Shown one piece after another: positions 8,165-17,210 of a stretch of 64,000 nucleotides of DNA. Below the pieces are notes generated by a model that was not told where the DNA came from, ran no database searches, and saw only the letters and a list, made by a program, of their open reading frames with translations. Positions within the stretch are counted from its first letter, which is position 1. The number at the start of each line of letters is the position of its first letter. The position numbers were made by a program, and so were the translations under genes. Source of the stretch: Stenotrophomonas nematodicola (lineage in GTDB: Bacteria > Pseudomonadota > Gammaproteobacteria > Xanthomonadales > Xanthomonadaceae); the NCBI RefSeq assembly GCF_009467805.1, contig NZ_WIAY01000007.1, positions 62,001-126,000 on the forward strand. Direction: 5' to 3'.

Positions 8165-9004
8165 CTACAGCGTTTCGCCCTGCAGGCGCAGGGTGGCCAT
8201 CACGCCCAGGCGCAGCGCGCCGGTCTCGCCCTCGGCAGCCGGCAGCTTGACGTTTTCCTGGCGCAGGCCATCGAAGTGCTTGACCTGGAACAGCACGTCC
8301 AGGCCGTGGCCGCGTGCCGCGCCGGCCATTGATGGCGGATCGACACGCTCGCCCGGGTTCTTCCGCGCCGGCTGGAAGCCGGGCGTGCTGCGGACCAGCT
8401 CGCCGGCCTCGGCGGAAAAATCGCCGGCAATCAGCGAGGGCAGCCCATCGGAGGTGGCGCCGATCCAGGTCATCAGGTCGCTGGTCTGATGGCGGCGCAC
8501 GTCCGGCTCGTCCGGGTCCGGACGCAGCCGGGCAATGTAGATGTTGACCAGTTCCTCCTGCACCTTGACCCGCATCATGCCGGCCGCGCTGAACTGGCCG
8601 GGCGGGTGCAGCAGGGTAACGCCGTCTTCGGTGACCGGCAGCCGGGTAAGCATGGCGCTGCCGTGGCGCAGGCCCTGGCTGGGCGGGTCGGCGGTGACGA
8701 AGTCGCAGCTGTAGCGCAGGCGCGTGGCCAGCCAGCAGGCCGGGTTGCGGCCCTGGCTCTGCAGCACCCGTTGCACCGCGATCACATCCGGCTGCAGGGA
8801 TTCCAGCAACTGCAGCACCTGGTCGCGGCGCTGCTGCCACTGGCCGTCGTCGGCGACCGGCAGTTCCAGGGTGGCGATCTTGAGAAGGTGCGGGCGGGTG
8901 CCCTCGGCCTGGCGCGCGCTGGCCGCAGGAGCGGACACGACAAGCGCCAGCAACAGGACCCATCCTGGCCAGCGTCCCAACACAGCAGTCGACGTCATGC
9001 GCAT
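8165..9004 (-). CDS. Exported endonuclease/exonuclease/phosphatase-fold protein
   Basis: About 279 residues with an N-terminal signal peptide (MRMTSTAVLG, then the hydrophobic stretch WVLLLALVVSAPAASA). The body resembles the EEP (DNase I-like) fold: LQPDVIAVQRVL near the N-terminus, LVNIYIARLRPDPDEPDVRRHQTSDL in the middle (written here across a strand and loop), SLIAGDFSAE matching the GDF(N) motif, and GHGLDVLFQV near the C-terminus. The usual catalytic Glu of the first motif appears as Gln (VQRVL), and GDFN is GDFS, so activity is uncertain. The ATG at 9004 is preferred because it directly precedes the signal peptide. Upstream codons remain open but give a basic stretch that would spoil it. 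Confidence 0.72.
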   Translation of the reverse strand: MRMTSTAVLGRWPGWVLLLALVVSAPAASARQAEGTRPHLLKIATLELPVADDGQWQQRRDQVLQLLESLQPDVIAVQRVLQSQGRNPACWLATRLRYSCDFVTADPPSQGLRHGSAMLTRLPVTEDGVTLLHPPGQFSAAGMMRVKVQEELVNIYIARLRPDPDEPDVRRHQTSDLMTWIGATSDGLPSLIAGDFSAEAGELVRSTPGFQPARKNPGERVDPPSMAGAARGHGLDVLFQVKHFDGLRQENVKLPAAEGETGALRLGVMATLRLQGETL

Positions 9005-9172
9005 AACGATAAGTTTACGCTTTGTCCGTCGACGCCTCGTGACTTCCGGCAGCGTCTGTCGCCATTGGCCTGCCATGTTCGCCGGCCGCTGTCATGTAGG
9101 GCCGCAGCGTGCGCAGGTGTGGGGCTTCCGGTAAGCTCGCGCCCTTTCGTATTCGCAGGACAGCCCCATAGG

Positions 9173-10735
9173 ATGAGCACGATCGCAGCCGCCAGCGCTG
9201 GCAAGGGAAAGATGCCGCGCCAGATTCCCTACATCATCGGCAATGAGGCCTGCGAACGCTTCAGCTTCTACGGGATGCGCAACATCCTGGTGCAGTTCCT
9301 GATCACCTCGCTGCTGCTGCAGGAGATCACGGCCGATGGCCGGGCCGGCGAGGCCAAGGACATCATGCACAGCTTCATGATCGGCGTGTACTTCTTCCCG
9401 CTGCTGGGCGGTTGGCTGGCCGACAGATTCTTCGGCAAGTACCACACCATCCTGTGGTTCAGCCTGATCTACTGCGCCGGCCACGCCTGCCTGGCGGTGT
9501 TCGAGAACAGCCGCGAGGGCTTCTTCGTCGGTCTGGGCCTGATCGCGCTGGGCGCCGGCGGCATCAAGCCGCTGGTGGCCTCGTTCATGGGCGACCAGTT
9601 CGACCAGAGCAACAAGCACCTGGCCAAGCTGGTCTTCGACGCGTTTTACTGGATCATCAACTTCGGCTCGCTGTTCGCCTCGCTGCTGATTCCGCTGGCG
9701 CTGAAGAACCTCGGCCCGCAGTGGGCGTTCGGCATCCCGGGCATTCTGATGTTCGTGGCCACCTTCGTGTTCTGGATGGGCCGCAAGCGCTACGTACTGG
9801 TGCCGCTGCCGCCGAAAGACCCGCATTCGTTCGGCAACGTGGTGCGGACCGCGCTGTCGGCGCAGGTGCCGGGCAAGGGCCGTCCGGGCCGTACCCTGGC
9901 CATCCTCGGTGCCGTGCTGGCGGTGGCGTCGATGGGGCTGGTGGGCAGCCTGGGCATCGTGATCTGCCTGTGCATCGCGCTGGTGCTGGTGCTGGCCGGC
10001 GTGGGGGGCGGAACCTGGATCCAGCTCGACCGGGCCCGGGCGGTGCATCCGGCCGAAGCCGTGGAAGGCGTACGCTCGGTGCTGCGCGTGCTGGTGATCT
10101 TCGCGCTGACCACGCCGTTCTTCTCGCTGTTCGACCAGAAGGCGTCCACCTGGGTGCTGCAGGGCCAGCAGATGGCCATGCCGTCGTGGTTCACCGCCTC
10201 GCAGATGCAGGCCCTGAACCCGCTGCTGGTGATGATCCTGATTCCGTTCAACAACCTGGTGCTGTACCCGATGCTGCGCCGCTTCGGCTTCGAGCCGACC
10301 GCGCTGCGCCGCATGACCGCCGGTATCGCCTTCAGCGGCCTGGCCTGGATTGTGGTCGGTGGCATCCAGGTGATGATGGACGGCGGCAACGTCATGTCCA
10401 TCTTCTGGCAGATGCTGCCGTACGCGCTGCTGACCTTCGGTGAGGTGCTGGTCTCGGCAACCGGCCTGGAGTTTGCCTACAGCCAGGCGCCGCAGGCGAT
10501 GAAGGGCGTGGTGATGAGCTTCTGGAACCTGACCACCACCATCGGCAACCTGTGGGTGCTGCTGTCCAACGCGGCGGTGCGCAACGATACGGTGACCCAC
10601 CAGATCGCCAGTACCGGCTTGAGCGAGGCGGCCTTCCTGATGTTCTTCTTCGCCGGCTTCGCGTTCCTGGCGGCGTTGGCCTTCGGTTGGTATGCACGAC
10701 GCTATCGTATGGTCGACAACTACCGGATCGCCTGA
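9173..10735 (+). CDS. POT-family proton-dependent oligopeptide transporter
   Basis: Inner-membrane symporter of the POT/PTR family, taking up di- and tripeptides with protons. 520 residues with about 12-14 transmembrane segments. The family signature NEACERFSFYGMRNILVQF (E-x-x-E-R-F-x-Y-Y type) sits near residue 23, and a second motif region is FYWIINFGSLFASLL. The start is the ATG at 9173 (MSTIAAASAGKGKMP). The frame is open for 680 nt further upstream, but that part is antisense to the EEP gene. A TAAGCT -10 candidate lies at 9132-9137. The rhomboid gene follows after 8 nt. Confidence 0.93.
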   Translation: MSTIAAASAGKGKMPRQIPYIIGNEACERFSFYGMRNILVQFLITSLLLQEITADGRAGEAKDIMHSFMIGVYFFPLLGGWLADRFFGKYHTILWFSLIYCAGHACLAVFENSREGFFVGLGLIALGAGGIKPLVASFMGDQFDQSNKHLAKLVFDAFYWIINFGSLFASLLIPLALKNLGPQWAFGIPGILMFVATFVFWMGRKRYVLVPLPPKDPHSFGNVVRTALSAQVPGKGRPGRTLAILGAVLAVASMGLVGSLGIVICLCIALVLVLAGVGGGTWIQLDRARAVHPAEAVEGVRSVLRVLVIFALTTPFFSLFDQKASTWVLQGQQMAMPSWFTASQMQALNPLLVMILIPFNNLVLYPMLRRFGFEPTALRRMTAGIAFSGLAWIVVGGIQVMMDGGNVMSIFWQMLPYALLTFGEVLVSATGLEFAYSQAPQAMKGVVMSFWNLTTTIGNLWVLLSNAAVRNDTVTHQIASTGLSEAAFLMFFFAGFAFLAALAFGWYARRYRMVDNYRIA

Positions 10736-10743
10736 GCCCCGCC

Positions 10744-11367
10744 ATGACCCCCGTCAACCTGCTGTTGATCGCCATCACCGTCATCGTGTCGTGGATGGCG
10801 TTCAAGAACCGCGCCCTGGCCGACCGCCTGATTCTCTGGCCGCCGGCGGTGGACCGCCGCCGCCAGTACGACCGGCTGGTGACCTACGGGTTCATCCACG
10901 CCGATCTTGGCCACCTGGCCTTCAACATGATCACGCTGTTCTTCTTCGGCGGGCAGATTGAAGGGGTGATGGTGCAGCTCACCGGCAGCTACCTGACCTA
11001 CCCGGCGTTCTATCTTGGCGCGCTGGTGGTGTCGATCCTGCCCAGCTACCTGAAGAACCAGAAGAACCCGAACTACCTCAGTCTGGGCGCATCGGGCGCG
11101 GTGTCGGCGGTGCTGTTCGCCTTCATCCTGCTCAGCCCGTGGAGCGTGATCTTCGTGCTGTTCATTCCGGCGCCGGCGATCATCTACGCCGTGTTCTATG
11201 TGGGTTACAGCATCTGGATGGACCGCCGCGGCGGCGACCGCATCAACCACAGCGCGCACCTGGCCGGTGCCGCATTCGGCGTGCTGTTCATGCTGATGAT
11301 GCAGCCGAGCATCTTCAACCACTTCCTGCGCGAGCTGGGCAACCCCTCGTTCCGCCCGCTGGGCTGA
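10744..11367 (+). CDS. Rhomboid-family intramembrane serine protease
   Basis: Membrane-embedded serine protease of 207 residues with about six transmembrane helices. The catalytic dyad is seen as Ser117 in LGASGAVSAV (GxSG motif) and His172 in INHSAHLAGAAFG. The oxyanion-side HADLGHLAFNM stretch (His57, Asn61) is also present. It is compact, without an N-terminal soluble domain or zinc finger. The substrate is unknown. It lies 8 nt downstream of the POT transporter and is probably co-transcribed with it. A REP-like palindrome follows. Confidence 0.9.
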   Translation: MTPVNLLLIAITVIVSWMAFKNRALADRLILWPPAVDRRRQYDRLVTYGFIHADLGHLAFNMITLFFFGGQIEGVMVQLTGSYLTYPAFYLGALVVSILPSYLKNQKNPNYLSLGASGAVSAVLFAFILLSPWSVIFVLFIPAPAIIYAVFYVGYSIWMDRRGGDRINHSAHLAGAAFGVLFMLMMQPSIFNHFLRELGNPSFRPLG

Positions 11368-11387
11368 TCGGCGGGGCGGGGAGGGCG

Positions 11388-11410
11388 GGTGCCGGCCAAC
11401 GGTCGGTACC
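11388..11410. repeat. REP-type palindrome (imperfect)
   Basis: GGTGCCGGCC (11388-11397), loop AAC, GGTCGGTACC (11401-11410): a 10-bp stem with two G-T wobbles. It lies between the converging rhomboid gene and the small gene at 11487. Confidence 0.6.
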
Positions 11411-11486
11411 TGTCGGGACCGGGATCACCGGCACCCCGCGGCAGGTCACGGCCGTTGGTCGAGACGCGCGAAAACCGGAAGGCCGC

Positions 11487-11666
11487 TCAGGCGGCCTGTT
11501 GACTGTCCGCGCCGTAGGTGCTCAGCAGGCGCGCATAGACCTCGTTGTCGATCTGGTCGAATTCCCAGCCCTGGGTCTGGCCGTTGACGGCCAGCTCGAA
11601 CAGGCCTTCCAGCAGCGAGCTGTCGGCGTCCACGGGAAGAGCGGGGGGCTGCGGTGCGTTGTCCAT
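11487..11666 (-). CDS. Small acidic protein of unknown function (59 aa)
   Basis: I do not recognise the family. The start chosen is the ATG at 11666 (MDNAPQPPALPVD), because GGAGG stands exactly 5 nt upstream; a longer form from 11678 would bury that site. The product is acidic and soluble, with a predicted helical core (SSLLEGLFELAVNG, then EVYARLLSTYGAD) and no cysteines or signal peptide. The strong ribosome site and normal codon use support a real gene. It is transcribed alone, converging on the rhomboid gene. Confidence 0.6.
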   Translation of the reverse strand: MDNAPQPPALPVDADSSLLEGLFELAVNGQTQGWEFDQIDNEVYARLLSTYGADSQQAA

Positions 11667-11932
11667 GAGGGCCTCCATAAAACGCGGTCGGGCAGGCAGG
11701 TCTCGCAAAAGCCATGCCAGCTTTTACGCCCTGTCCGTTCCCTATATCGGCTTGAACCGGGCAGGCTTGAGCGGCATCCCACGCAAACGCAGTCCACCGT
11801 GGCCAGGCGCTGACCTCCGTGCGCGCGGCAGGATGTGACGCAGCGCGTCGGTGGTTGTCCCTGTTCAGGCTTCACGCGATCATGGCGGCCGGCTGCGCAC
11901 TATCGCGTCAGTCGCCGCAGGAGACACCGCTC

Positions 11933-12247
11933 ATGGCTTCGGTCACCCCGCCCGGCTTGGCCTACGAGGTGGAGCACGATGAGGTCCGGCATCGCTTCCA
12001 GGCGAGGGTGCGGGGTCATCTGGCGTTGCTGGATTACCAGATTCAGACCCGCAACCGGCGCAAGCGGATGGTGATCACGCACACCGAAGTGCCCGAGGCG
12101 ATCGGCGGCCGCGGCATCGCCGGTGAGCTGACCCGGGTGGCGCTGCGCTATGCGCGCGAACAGAAACTCAAAGTGGTGCCTGCATGCGCCTATGCCGAAG
12201 CCTTCATGCAACGGCACGCGGAATACGACGACCTGCTGGCGGGTTGA
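11933..12247 (+). CDS. Small GNAT-like N-acetyltransferase
   Basis: A 104-residue member of the short GNAT/YidJ-like group (COG2388 type), which carries the acetyl-CoA-binding part of the fold but little else. Visible features are FQARVRGHLALLDYQI, then ITHTEVPEAIGGRGIAGEL, in which GGRGIA is the pyrophosphate loop, and LKVVPACAYAEAFMQRH at the C-terminus. This last element (VPxCxYA) is typical of the group. The ATG at 11933 has AGGAG about 9 nt upstream. The substrate is unknown. About 220 bp before it contain no other gene that I can support. Confidence 0.85.
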   Translation: MASVTPPGLAYEVEHDEVRHRFQARVRGHLALLDYQIQTRNRRKRMVITHTEVPEAIGGRGIAGELTRVALRYAREQKLKVVPACAYAEAFMQRHAEYDDLLAG

Positions 12248-12310
12248 GCAGCCGGTCATGCTTCAGGCAACACCGCTCATGATGGTGGGTTACAACAAGG
12301 GGATGTAAGG

Positions 12311-13165
12311 ATGGACAACGCAGTAAACCGCCGCGCGCTGCGCGCCAGCGGCGTGGCCCTGGCCGTGATGTTGGCGGCAGGGTGTCAACGCGATACCGAT
12401 ACACCACCGCCGGCCGCACCGGTGGCCGACACCGCCCCGGCCGCGCCCGCCACCGGCATCGTGCCGGCCGACGCGCCGGTGGAGCTTCGCGATGTCATCG
12501 AGACCTCCCCGCAGGCGGTCGTGGGTATCAGCTACCCGCCGGATCTGGCCCGCTATCCCGGGCTGGCCAAGGCGTTGAAGGCCTATGCCGACAGCGCCCG
12601 TGGCGAACTGCAGCAGGCCGTTGACGGGTTGGGCAACGACACGCCGACCATGCCCTACGAGCTGTCGCTGAGCTTTGAGAAACTGCTGGAAACCCCGCAG
12701 CTGGTGGTGGTTGGCGCCGATGGCAGCCGCTACACCGGTGGCGCCCACGGCGAGCCGCTGGTGGCGCGTTTTGTGTGGTTGCCCGAGCAGCAGCAGATGC
12801 TGACGGCCGACCAGCTGGTGGCCGATGCCAAGGGCTGGAAGGCGGTCAGCGTGTATGTGGCCGACCAGCTGCGCGAGCGCGTTGCAACGCGCCTGAGCGG
12901 GGACGACCTGGAACCGGCGCAGATGCAGGAGTCGCTGCGCAACGCCAGCCGGATGATCGCCGACGGCACGGATGCGAGCGTGGAGAATTTCAGCCAGTTC
13001 CAGCCCATTACCGGCACCGACGGCAAGATCACTGCGGTGCGGTTCGTGTTCCCGCCGTACCAGGTCGGTCCGTATTCGGACGGCACCCAGTCGGTGGACG
13101 TGCCTGCCAGCGTGCTGCTGCCGTATGTCGGCGCCGCCTACGCGGGCCTGTTCGCGCGCGGCTGA
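12311..13165 (+). CDS. DUF3298/RsiV-like lipoprotein
   Basis: A 284-residue lipoprotein: signal peptide ending AAGC (Cys25), an Ala/Pro-rich linker to about residue 50, then a domain like DUF4163/DUF3298 (RsiV-type extracellular domain). Recognisable pieces are YELSLSFEKLLETPQLVVV, YTGGAHGEPLVARFVW, and the final VPPYQVGPYSDGTQ-like strand (here VFPPYQVGPYSDG). In RsiV this domain binds lysozyme, but no sigma-factor gene adjoins here, so only the fold is claimed. The ribosome site is AAGG before the ATG at 12311. cfa follows after 10 nt. Confidence 0.8.
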   Translation: MDNAVNRRALRASGVALAVMLAAGCQRDTDTPPPAAPVADTAPAAPATGIVPADAPVELRDVIETSPQAVVGISYPPDLARYPGLAKALKAYADSARGELQQAVDGLGNDTPTMPYELSLSFEKLLETPQLVVVGADGSRYTGGAHGEPLVARFVWLPEQQQMLTADQLVADAKGWKAVSVYVADQLRERVATRLSGDDLEPAQMQESLRNASRMIADGTDASVENFSQFQPITGTDGKITAVRFVFPPYQVGPYSDGTQSVDVPASVLLPYVGAAYAGLFARG

Positions 13166-13175
13166 CGGGGGCGGC

Positions 13176-14294
13176 ATGGACGTTGGCCTGCAACGACGCG
13201 TACAGGAGTTGCTGCACGAGGCCGGCGTCCAGGTGGACGGCGACCAGCCACACGACATCCAGGTGCACGATCCGCATTTCTATACGCGGGTGATGGCGCA
13301 TGGGTCGCTGGGGCTGGGCGAGAGCTACATGGACGGGCAGTGGGATGCCGGCAGCCTGGACGGGCTGCTGGTGCGCCTGATGCAGGCGCACCTGGACGAA
13401 CGGGTGCACGGCTGGCGCGAGGTGGCCGATGCGCTGAAGGCGCGGCTGTTCAACCTGCAGGCGGGCTCCGGCAGCTTCGACGTCGGGCGGCGCCATTACG
13501 ATCTCGGCAACGATCTTTACGAGGCGATGCTGGGCCGGCGTCTGGTGTACAGCTGCGGCTACTGGGCGCAGGCACAGGACCTCGATGCCGCGCAGGAAGC
13601 CAAACTTGACCTGATCTGCCGCAAGCTCCGGCTGCGTCCGGGCCAACGTGTGCTGGATATCGGCTGCGGCTGGGGCGAGGCGCTGAAGTTCGCCGCCGAA
13701 CGCTACGGTGTCTCCGGCGTGGGCATCACCATTTCCCGGGAGCAGGCCGAGTATGCCCGCGAGCTGTGCGCGGGCCTGCCGATCGAGATCCGGCTGCAGG
13801 ATTACCACGACGTCGAGGAGACGTTCGACGCGATCCTGTCGGTGGGCATGTTCGAGCACGTGGGTGACAAGAACTACCGCGGCTACTTCGAGATGGTCCG
13901 GCGCTGCCTGCAGCCCGATGGCCTGTTCCTGCTGCACAGCATCGGTGGCAATCTGTCGCGTCACCGCACTGACCCCTGGATCGCGCGCTACATCTTTCCC
14001 AATTCGATGCTGCCGTCGGCGGCGCAGATCACGGCGGCCTGCGAGGGCCTGTTCGTGCTGGAGGACTGGCACAGCTTCGGCCCGGACTACGATCGCACGC
14101 TGCAGGCCTGGCGCGCCAACGTCGAAGCGGCATGGCCGCGACTGGACGGGCAGCGTTACGACGAACGCTTCAAGCGCATGTGGCGCTTCTATCTGGCCGG
14201 TTCCATGGCCAGTTTCCGCTGCCGCCACGCGCAGCTGTGGCAGCTGGTGCTGTCGCCCAGCGGCGTGCCGGGGGGGTATGTGGCGCCGCGCTAG
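13176..14294 (+). CDS. cfa: Cyclopropane-fatty-acyl-phospholipid synthase
   Basis: Transfers a methylene group from S-adenosylmethionine to unsaturated acyl chains of membrane phospholipids, usually in stationary phase or acid stress. 372 residues, close to E. coli Cfa (382). The N-terminal domain (GSLGLGESYMDGQWD) and the AdoMet site (VLDIGCGWGEALKFAAERYG) are clear. Further family motifs are YSCGYWAQ, SVGMFEHVG and GLFLLHSIGG. The ATG at 13176 follows a GGGGG-type site. It is 10 nt downstream of the DUF3298 lipoprotein gene, so both may be co-expressed as envelope functions. A strong terminator follows. Confidence 0.93.
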   Translation: MDVGLQRRVQELLHEAGVQVDGDQPHDIQVHDPHFYTRVMAHGSLGLGESYMDGQWDAGSLDGLLVRLMQAHLDERVHGWREVADALKARLFNLQAGSGSFDVGRRHYDLGNDLYEAMLGRRLVYSCGYWAQAQDLDAAQEAKLDLICRKLRLRPGQRVLDIGCGWGEALKFAAERYGVSGVGITISREQAEYARELCAGLPIEIRLQDYHDVEETFDAILSVGMFEHVGDKNYRGYFEMVRRCLQPDGLFLLHSIGGNLSRHRTDPWIARYIFPNSMLPSAAQITAACEGLFVLEDWHSFGPDYDRTLQAWRANVEAAWPRLDGQRYDERFKRMWRFYLAGSMASFRCRHAQLWQLVLSPSGVPGGYVAPR

Positions 14295-14307
14295 CCCCGC
14301 CTGAAAA

Positions 14308-14335
14308 AAAACCGCCCGGTGTCCCGGGCGGTTTT
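14308..14335. terminator. Bidirectional terminator between cfa and M3 peptidase gene
   Basis: AAAACCGCCCGG (14308-14319), loop TGTC, CCGGGCGGTTTT (14324-14335), with A-run before and T-rich tail after: a classic two-way intrinsic terminator. Confidence 0.9.
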
Positions 14336-14363
14336 CATTTACGTGCCGTTGTTGTGACCGGCC

Positions 14364-16535
14364 TTACTTCTTGCCGCCACCCTCGGTCAGGCCACGCTTT
14401 TCGAGCAGCGGCTCGATCTGCGGTTCGTGCCCGGCGAAGTTGCGGAACAGTTCCATCGCATCGACGCTGCCACCCTTGGAAAGCAGGGTTTCGCGGAAAT
14501 GGTCGCCGTTCTTGCGGCTCAGGCCACCGTTCTCGCGGAACCACTTCTGGGTGTTGGCGTCGAGCACTTCGGACCAGATGTAGGCGTAGTAGCCGGCCGA
14601 GTAGCCGCCCATGATGTGGCTGAAGTACGGGGTCTTGTAGCGCGGGGGAACCGGCGCATAGTAGATGCCGTCCTTCTCCAGCGCAGCGCGCTCGAACGCC
14701 ATCACGTCCTTGGCGGCCGGGACCTGGTCCGGGCCGATCTGGTGCCAGCGCTGGTCGAGCATGGCCGCACCGAGGTACTCGGTGGTGGCGAAGCCCTGGT
14801 TGAACTTGGCAGCGGCGATCACCTTGTCGAGCAGTTCCTGGGGCATGGCGCTGCCGTTCTGGTAGTGCTTGGCGTAGTTCTTCAGGATGACCGGGTTGTC
14901 GGCCCACATCTCGTTGACCTGCGAGGGGAACTCGACGAAGTCGCGCGGCACGGCGGTGCCGGAGAAGTAGGGATACTTCACGTTGGAGAACATGCCATGC
15001 AGGGCGTGGCCGAACTCGTGGAAGGTGGTGCTCACCTCATCCCAGGTCAGCAGGGTCGGCTGGCCCGCCGGCGGCTTTGGAATGTTGAGGTGGTTGGCGA
15101 CCACCGGCTTGAAGCCGGTCAGGGCGGACTGGGAGACGTAGGAGTTCATCCAGGCGCCGCCACGCTTGGAGGCGCGGGCGTACGGGTCGAAGATGAAGAT
15201 CGCCAGCTGGCTGCCGTCGGCATCGAACACGTCGTAGACGGTGACGTCGTCGTGGTAGACGGGCAGGTCGGTACGCTGCTTGAAGGTGAGGCCATACTCG
15301 AGGTTGGCGGCGTGGAAGACGCCGTCCTCGAGCACGCTCTTCATTTCGAAGTAGGGCTTGAGCTGGGATTCGTCGAAGTTGTACTTGGCCTGGCGCACCT
15401 TCTCGCTGTAGAACGCCCAGTCCCATGCTTCCAGGGCGAAGGTCGGCTTGCCGGCGGCCTTCTGTTCCTTGTCGATCATGGCCTGCAGGTCGGCGGCTTC
15501 GCGCCTGGCGTTGGCGACGGCGGCCGGGGCGAGCTGGCCGAGCATGGCGTTGACGGCTTCGGGGGTCTTGGCGGTCTGGTTGGTGAGGTTGTAGGCGGCG
15601 AAGTTGTCAAAGCCCATCAGCTTGGCCTTGTCGGCGCGCAGCTGCATGATGCGCGAGACCAGCGCGGTGTTGTCGAACTGGCCACCGCGGCTGCCGCGGG
15701 TGATGGACGCTTCGTAGATCTTCTGGCGCAGGTCGCGGTTGCGCAGGTTGGTCAGCGGCGGCTGGCCGGTGGTGTTGAGCAGGGCGATGACATACTTGCC
15801 GTCCAGCTTGCGGGCCTTGGCGGCTTCGGCGGCGGCAGCGATCTGCTCGGCCGAGAGGCCGTCCAGCTGCTTGACGTCGTCGACGATGACGGCGGAGGCA
15901 TTCACTTCGTTCTGCACGTTCTGGCTGAACGTGGTGCCGAGCTTGGCCAGCTCGGCGTTCATGGCCTTGAGCTTGGTCTTGTCGGCGTCGTTGAGCTTGG
16001 CACCGGCGCGGACGTAGTTGTCATAGTATTTTTCGACAAGGCGCACGCCTTCGGCGTCGAGGCCAAGCTGGCTGCGGGTGTCGTACAGGGTCTGGATGCG
16101 CGCGAACAGTTTGCCGTTCAGGGCGATGGCATCGCTGTGGGCGGCGAAGCGGGCGGAATAGTCGGCCTGCAGCTTCTTGCGCACGTCATTGGTGTCGGCA
16201 CCGACCAGACTGAAGAAGACGGTGGTGGCGCGATCCAGGATGTCACCGCTCTTTTCGAGGGCGATGAGGGTGTTGTCGAAGGTCGGCTTGGCCTTGTTGT
16301 TGGCGATGGCCTCCACTTCCTTCAGCTGCTGGGCCATGCCGGCGTCGAAGGCGGGGGCGAAGTCGCTGTCCTTGATCTTGTCGAACTGCGGGTAGTGCAG
16401 CGGCAGCGGGCTGTCGGCGAAGAACGGATTGGCCTGCTGGGCGGTGTTCGCGGCCGGGGTGGCGGCGACGGCGGAGTAGGCGGGCAGGGCCAGGCCGAGG
16501 GTGACGGCGACGGCAAGGGCAAGACGGGTGGTCAA
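14364..16535 (-). CDS. dcp: M3-family peptidyl-dipeptidase (Dcp-like), exported
   Basis: Zinc metallopeptidase of family M3, 723 residues, removing dipeptides from peptide C-termini. A signal peptide (TTRLALAVAVTLGLALPAYS) places it in the periplasm, unlike cytoplasmic E. coli Dcp. The zinc site is FHEFGHALHGMFSNV (HEFGH), with the downstream Glu expected about 25 residues later (VEFPSQVNEMWA). The substrate-closing loop shows MGGYSAGYYAYIWSEV. The exact specificity (Dcp versus oligopeptidase A) cannot be fixed by eye; length and export favour Dcp. A TAATCT -10 candidate lies about 30 nt upstream. Confidence 0.92.
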   Translation of the reverse strand: MTTRLALAVAVTLGLALPAYSAVAATPAANTAQQANPFFADSPLPLHYPQFDKIKDSDFAPAFDAGMAQQLKEVEAIANNKAKPTFDNTLIALEKSGDILDRATTVFFSLVGADTNDVRKKLQADYSARFAAHSDAIALNGKLFARIQTLYDTRSQLGLDAEGVRLVEKYYDNYVRAGAKLNDADKTKLKAMNAELAKLGTTFSQNVQNEVNASAVIVDDVKQLDGLSAEQIAAAAEAAKARKLDGKYVIALLNTTGQPPLTNLRNRDLRQKIYEASITRGSRGGQFDNTALVSRIMQLRADKAKLMGFDNFAAYNLTNQTAKTPEAVNAMLGQLAPAAVANARREAADLQAMIDKEQKAAGKPTFALEAWDWAFYSEKVRQAKYNFDESQLKPYFEMKSVLEDGVFHAANLEYGLTFKQRTDLPVYHDDVTVYDVFDADGSQLAIFIFDPYARASKRGGAWMNSYVSQSALTGFKPVVANHLNIPKPPAGQPTLLTWDEVSTTFHEFGHALHGMFSNVKYPYFSGTAVPRDFVEFPSQVNEMWADNPVILKNYAKHYQNGSAMPQELLDKVIAAAKFNQGFATTEYLGAAMLDQRWHQIGPDQVPAAKDVMAFERAALEKDGIYYAPVPPRYKTPYFSHIMGGYSAGYYAYIWSEVLDANTQKWFRENGGLSRKNGDHFRETLLSKGGSVDAMELFRNFAGHEPQIEPLLEKRGLTEGGGKK

Positions 16536-16723
16536 GGGGGGATTCTCCGGTCAGACAAGTGCCCGAGATTACCGCGATGTGAGGGGCCCGGGCTTGTGTC
16601 GAAAGACATGGCATGCGGGCGTGCGGCGGCGGCGGCGGTGAGGTTGCCGCCGGGCGCGGGCCGGGTCGGGCCGCGCCAACCCGCACGGCGCTAAGATGCC
16701 GGTTTCCGCAGGAGCCGCCGTCC

Positions 16724-17206
16724 ATGACCACCGCCTTTGATTTTTCGTTCGTGGATCTCTCGGGCCAGCCCCAGGCGCTGGAGCAGTATCGGGGCAAGGT
16801 GCTGCTGCTGGTGAACGTGGCGAGCAAGTGCGGGTTTACACCGCAGTACGAGGGCCTGGAGGCGCTGTGGCGCGAGTTCGGGTCGCGCGGGCTGGTGGTG
16901 ATCGGGTTTCCCTGCGACCAGTTCGGGCACCAGGAGCCGGGCAATGCGGCCGAGATCGCCCAGTTCTGTTCGCTGACCTATGCGGTCGATTTTCCGTTGT
17001 CGGACAAGGTCGCGGTCAACGGGCCGGCGGCGCATCCGCTGTGGCAGTGGCTGAAGGCAGAGAAGTCCGGGGTGCTGGGAACGCGCGGGATCAAATGGAA
17101 CTTCAGCAAGTTCCTCGTCGGACGCGATGGACAGGTGCTGGCGCGGTACGCGCCGACGGATACGCCGGCGTCGCTGCGCGGGGATATCGAGGCGGCGCTG
17201 GGCTGA
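16724..17206 (+). CDS. Glutathione peroxidase (cytoplasmic)
   Basis: Thiol peroxidase of the glutathione peroxidase/BtuE family, 160 residues, reducing peroxides with thioredoxin or glutathione. The active site is NVASKCGFTPQYEGL with Cys36 in the selenocysteine position. The Gln/Trp-containing stretches follow (GFPCDQFGHQEPG and IKWNFSKFLVG). No signal peptide, so cytoplasmic, in contrast to the paralogue at 61659. The ATG at 16724 has AGGAG 10 nt upstream, and a TAAGAT -10 candidate is at 16692-16697. The gene converges on the TlpA-like gene with only 4 nt between stops. Confidence 0.93.
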   Translation: MTTAFDFSFVDLSGQPQALEQYRGKVLLLVNVASKCGFTPQYEGLEALWREFGSRGLVVIGFPCDQFGHQEPGNAAEIAQFCSLTYAVDFPLSDKVAVNGPAAHPLWQWLKAEKSGVLGTRGIKWNFSKFLVGRDGQVLARYAPTDTPASLRGDIEAALG

Positions 17207-17210
17207 GCAG

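Noticed and set aside
8489..9172. N-terminal extension of the POT transporter
   Set aside because: Antisense to the EEP gene; the family starts just before NEACERFSFYG, matching the ATG at 9173.
14427..16694. 755-codon plus-strand frame opposite the M3 peptidase
   Set aside because: Gly/Val/Leu-rich shadow of a gene with an intact HEFGH site on the other strand.
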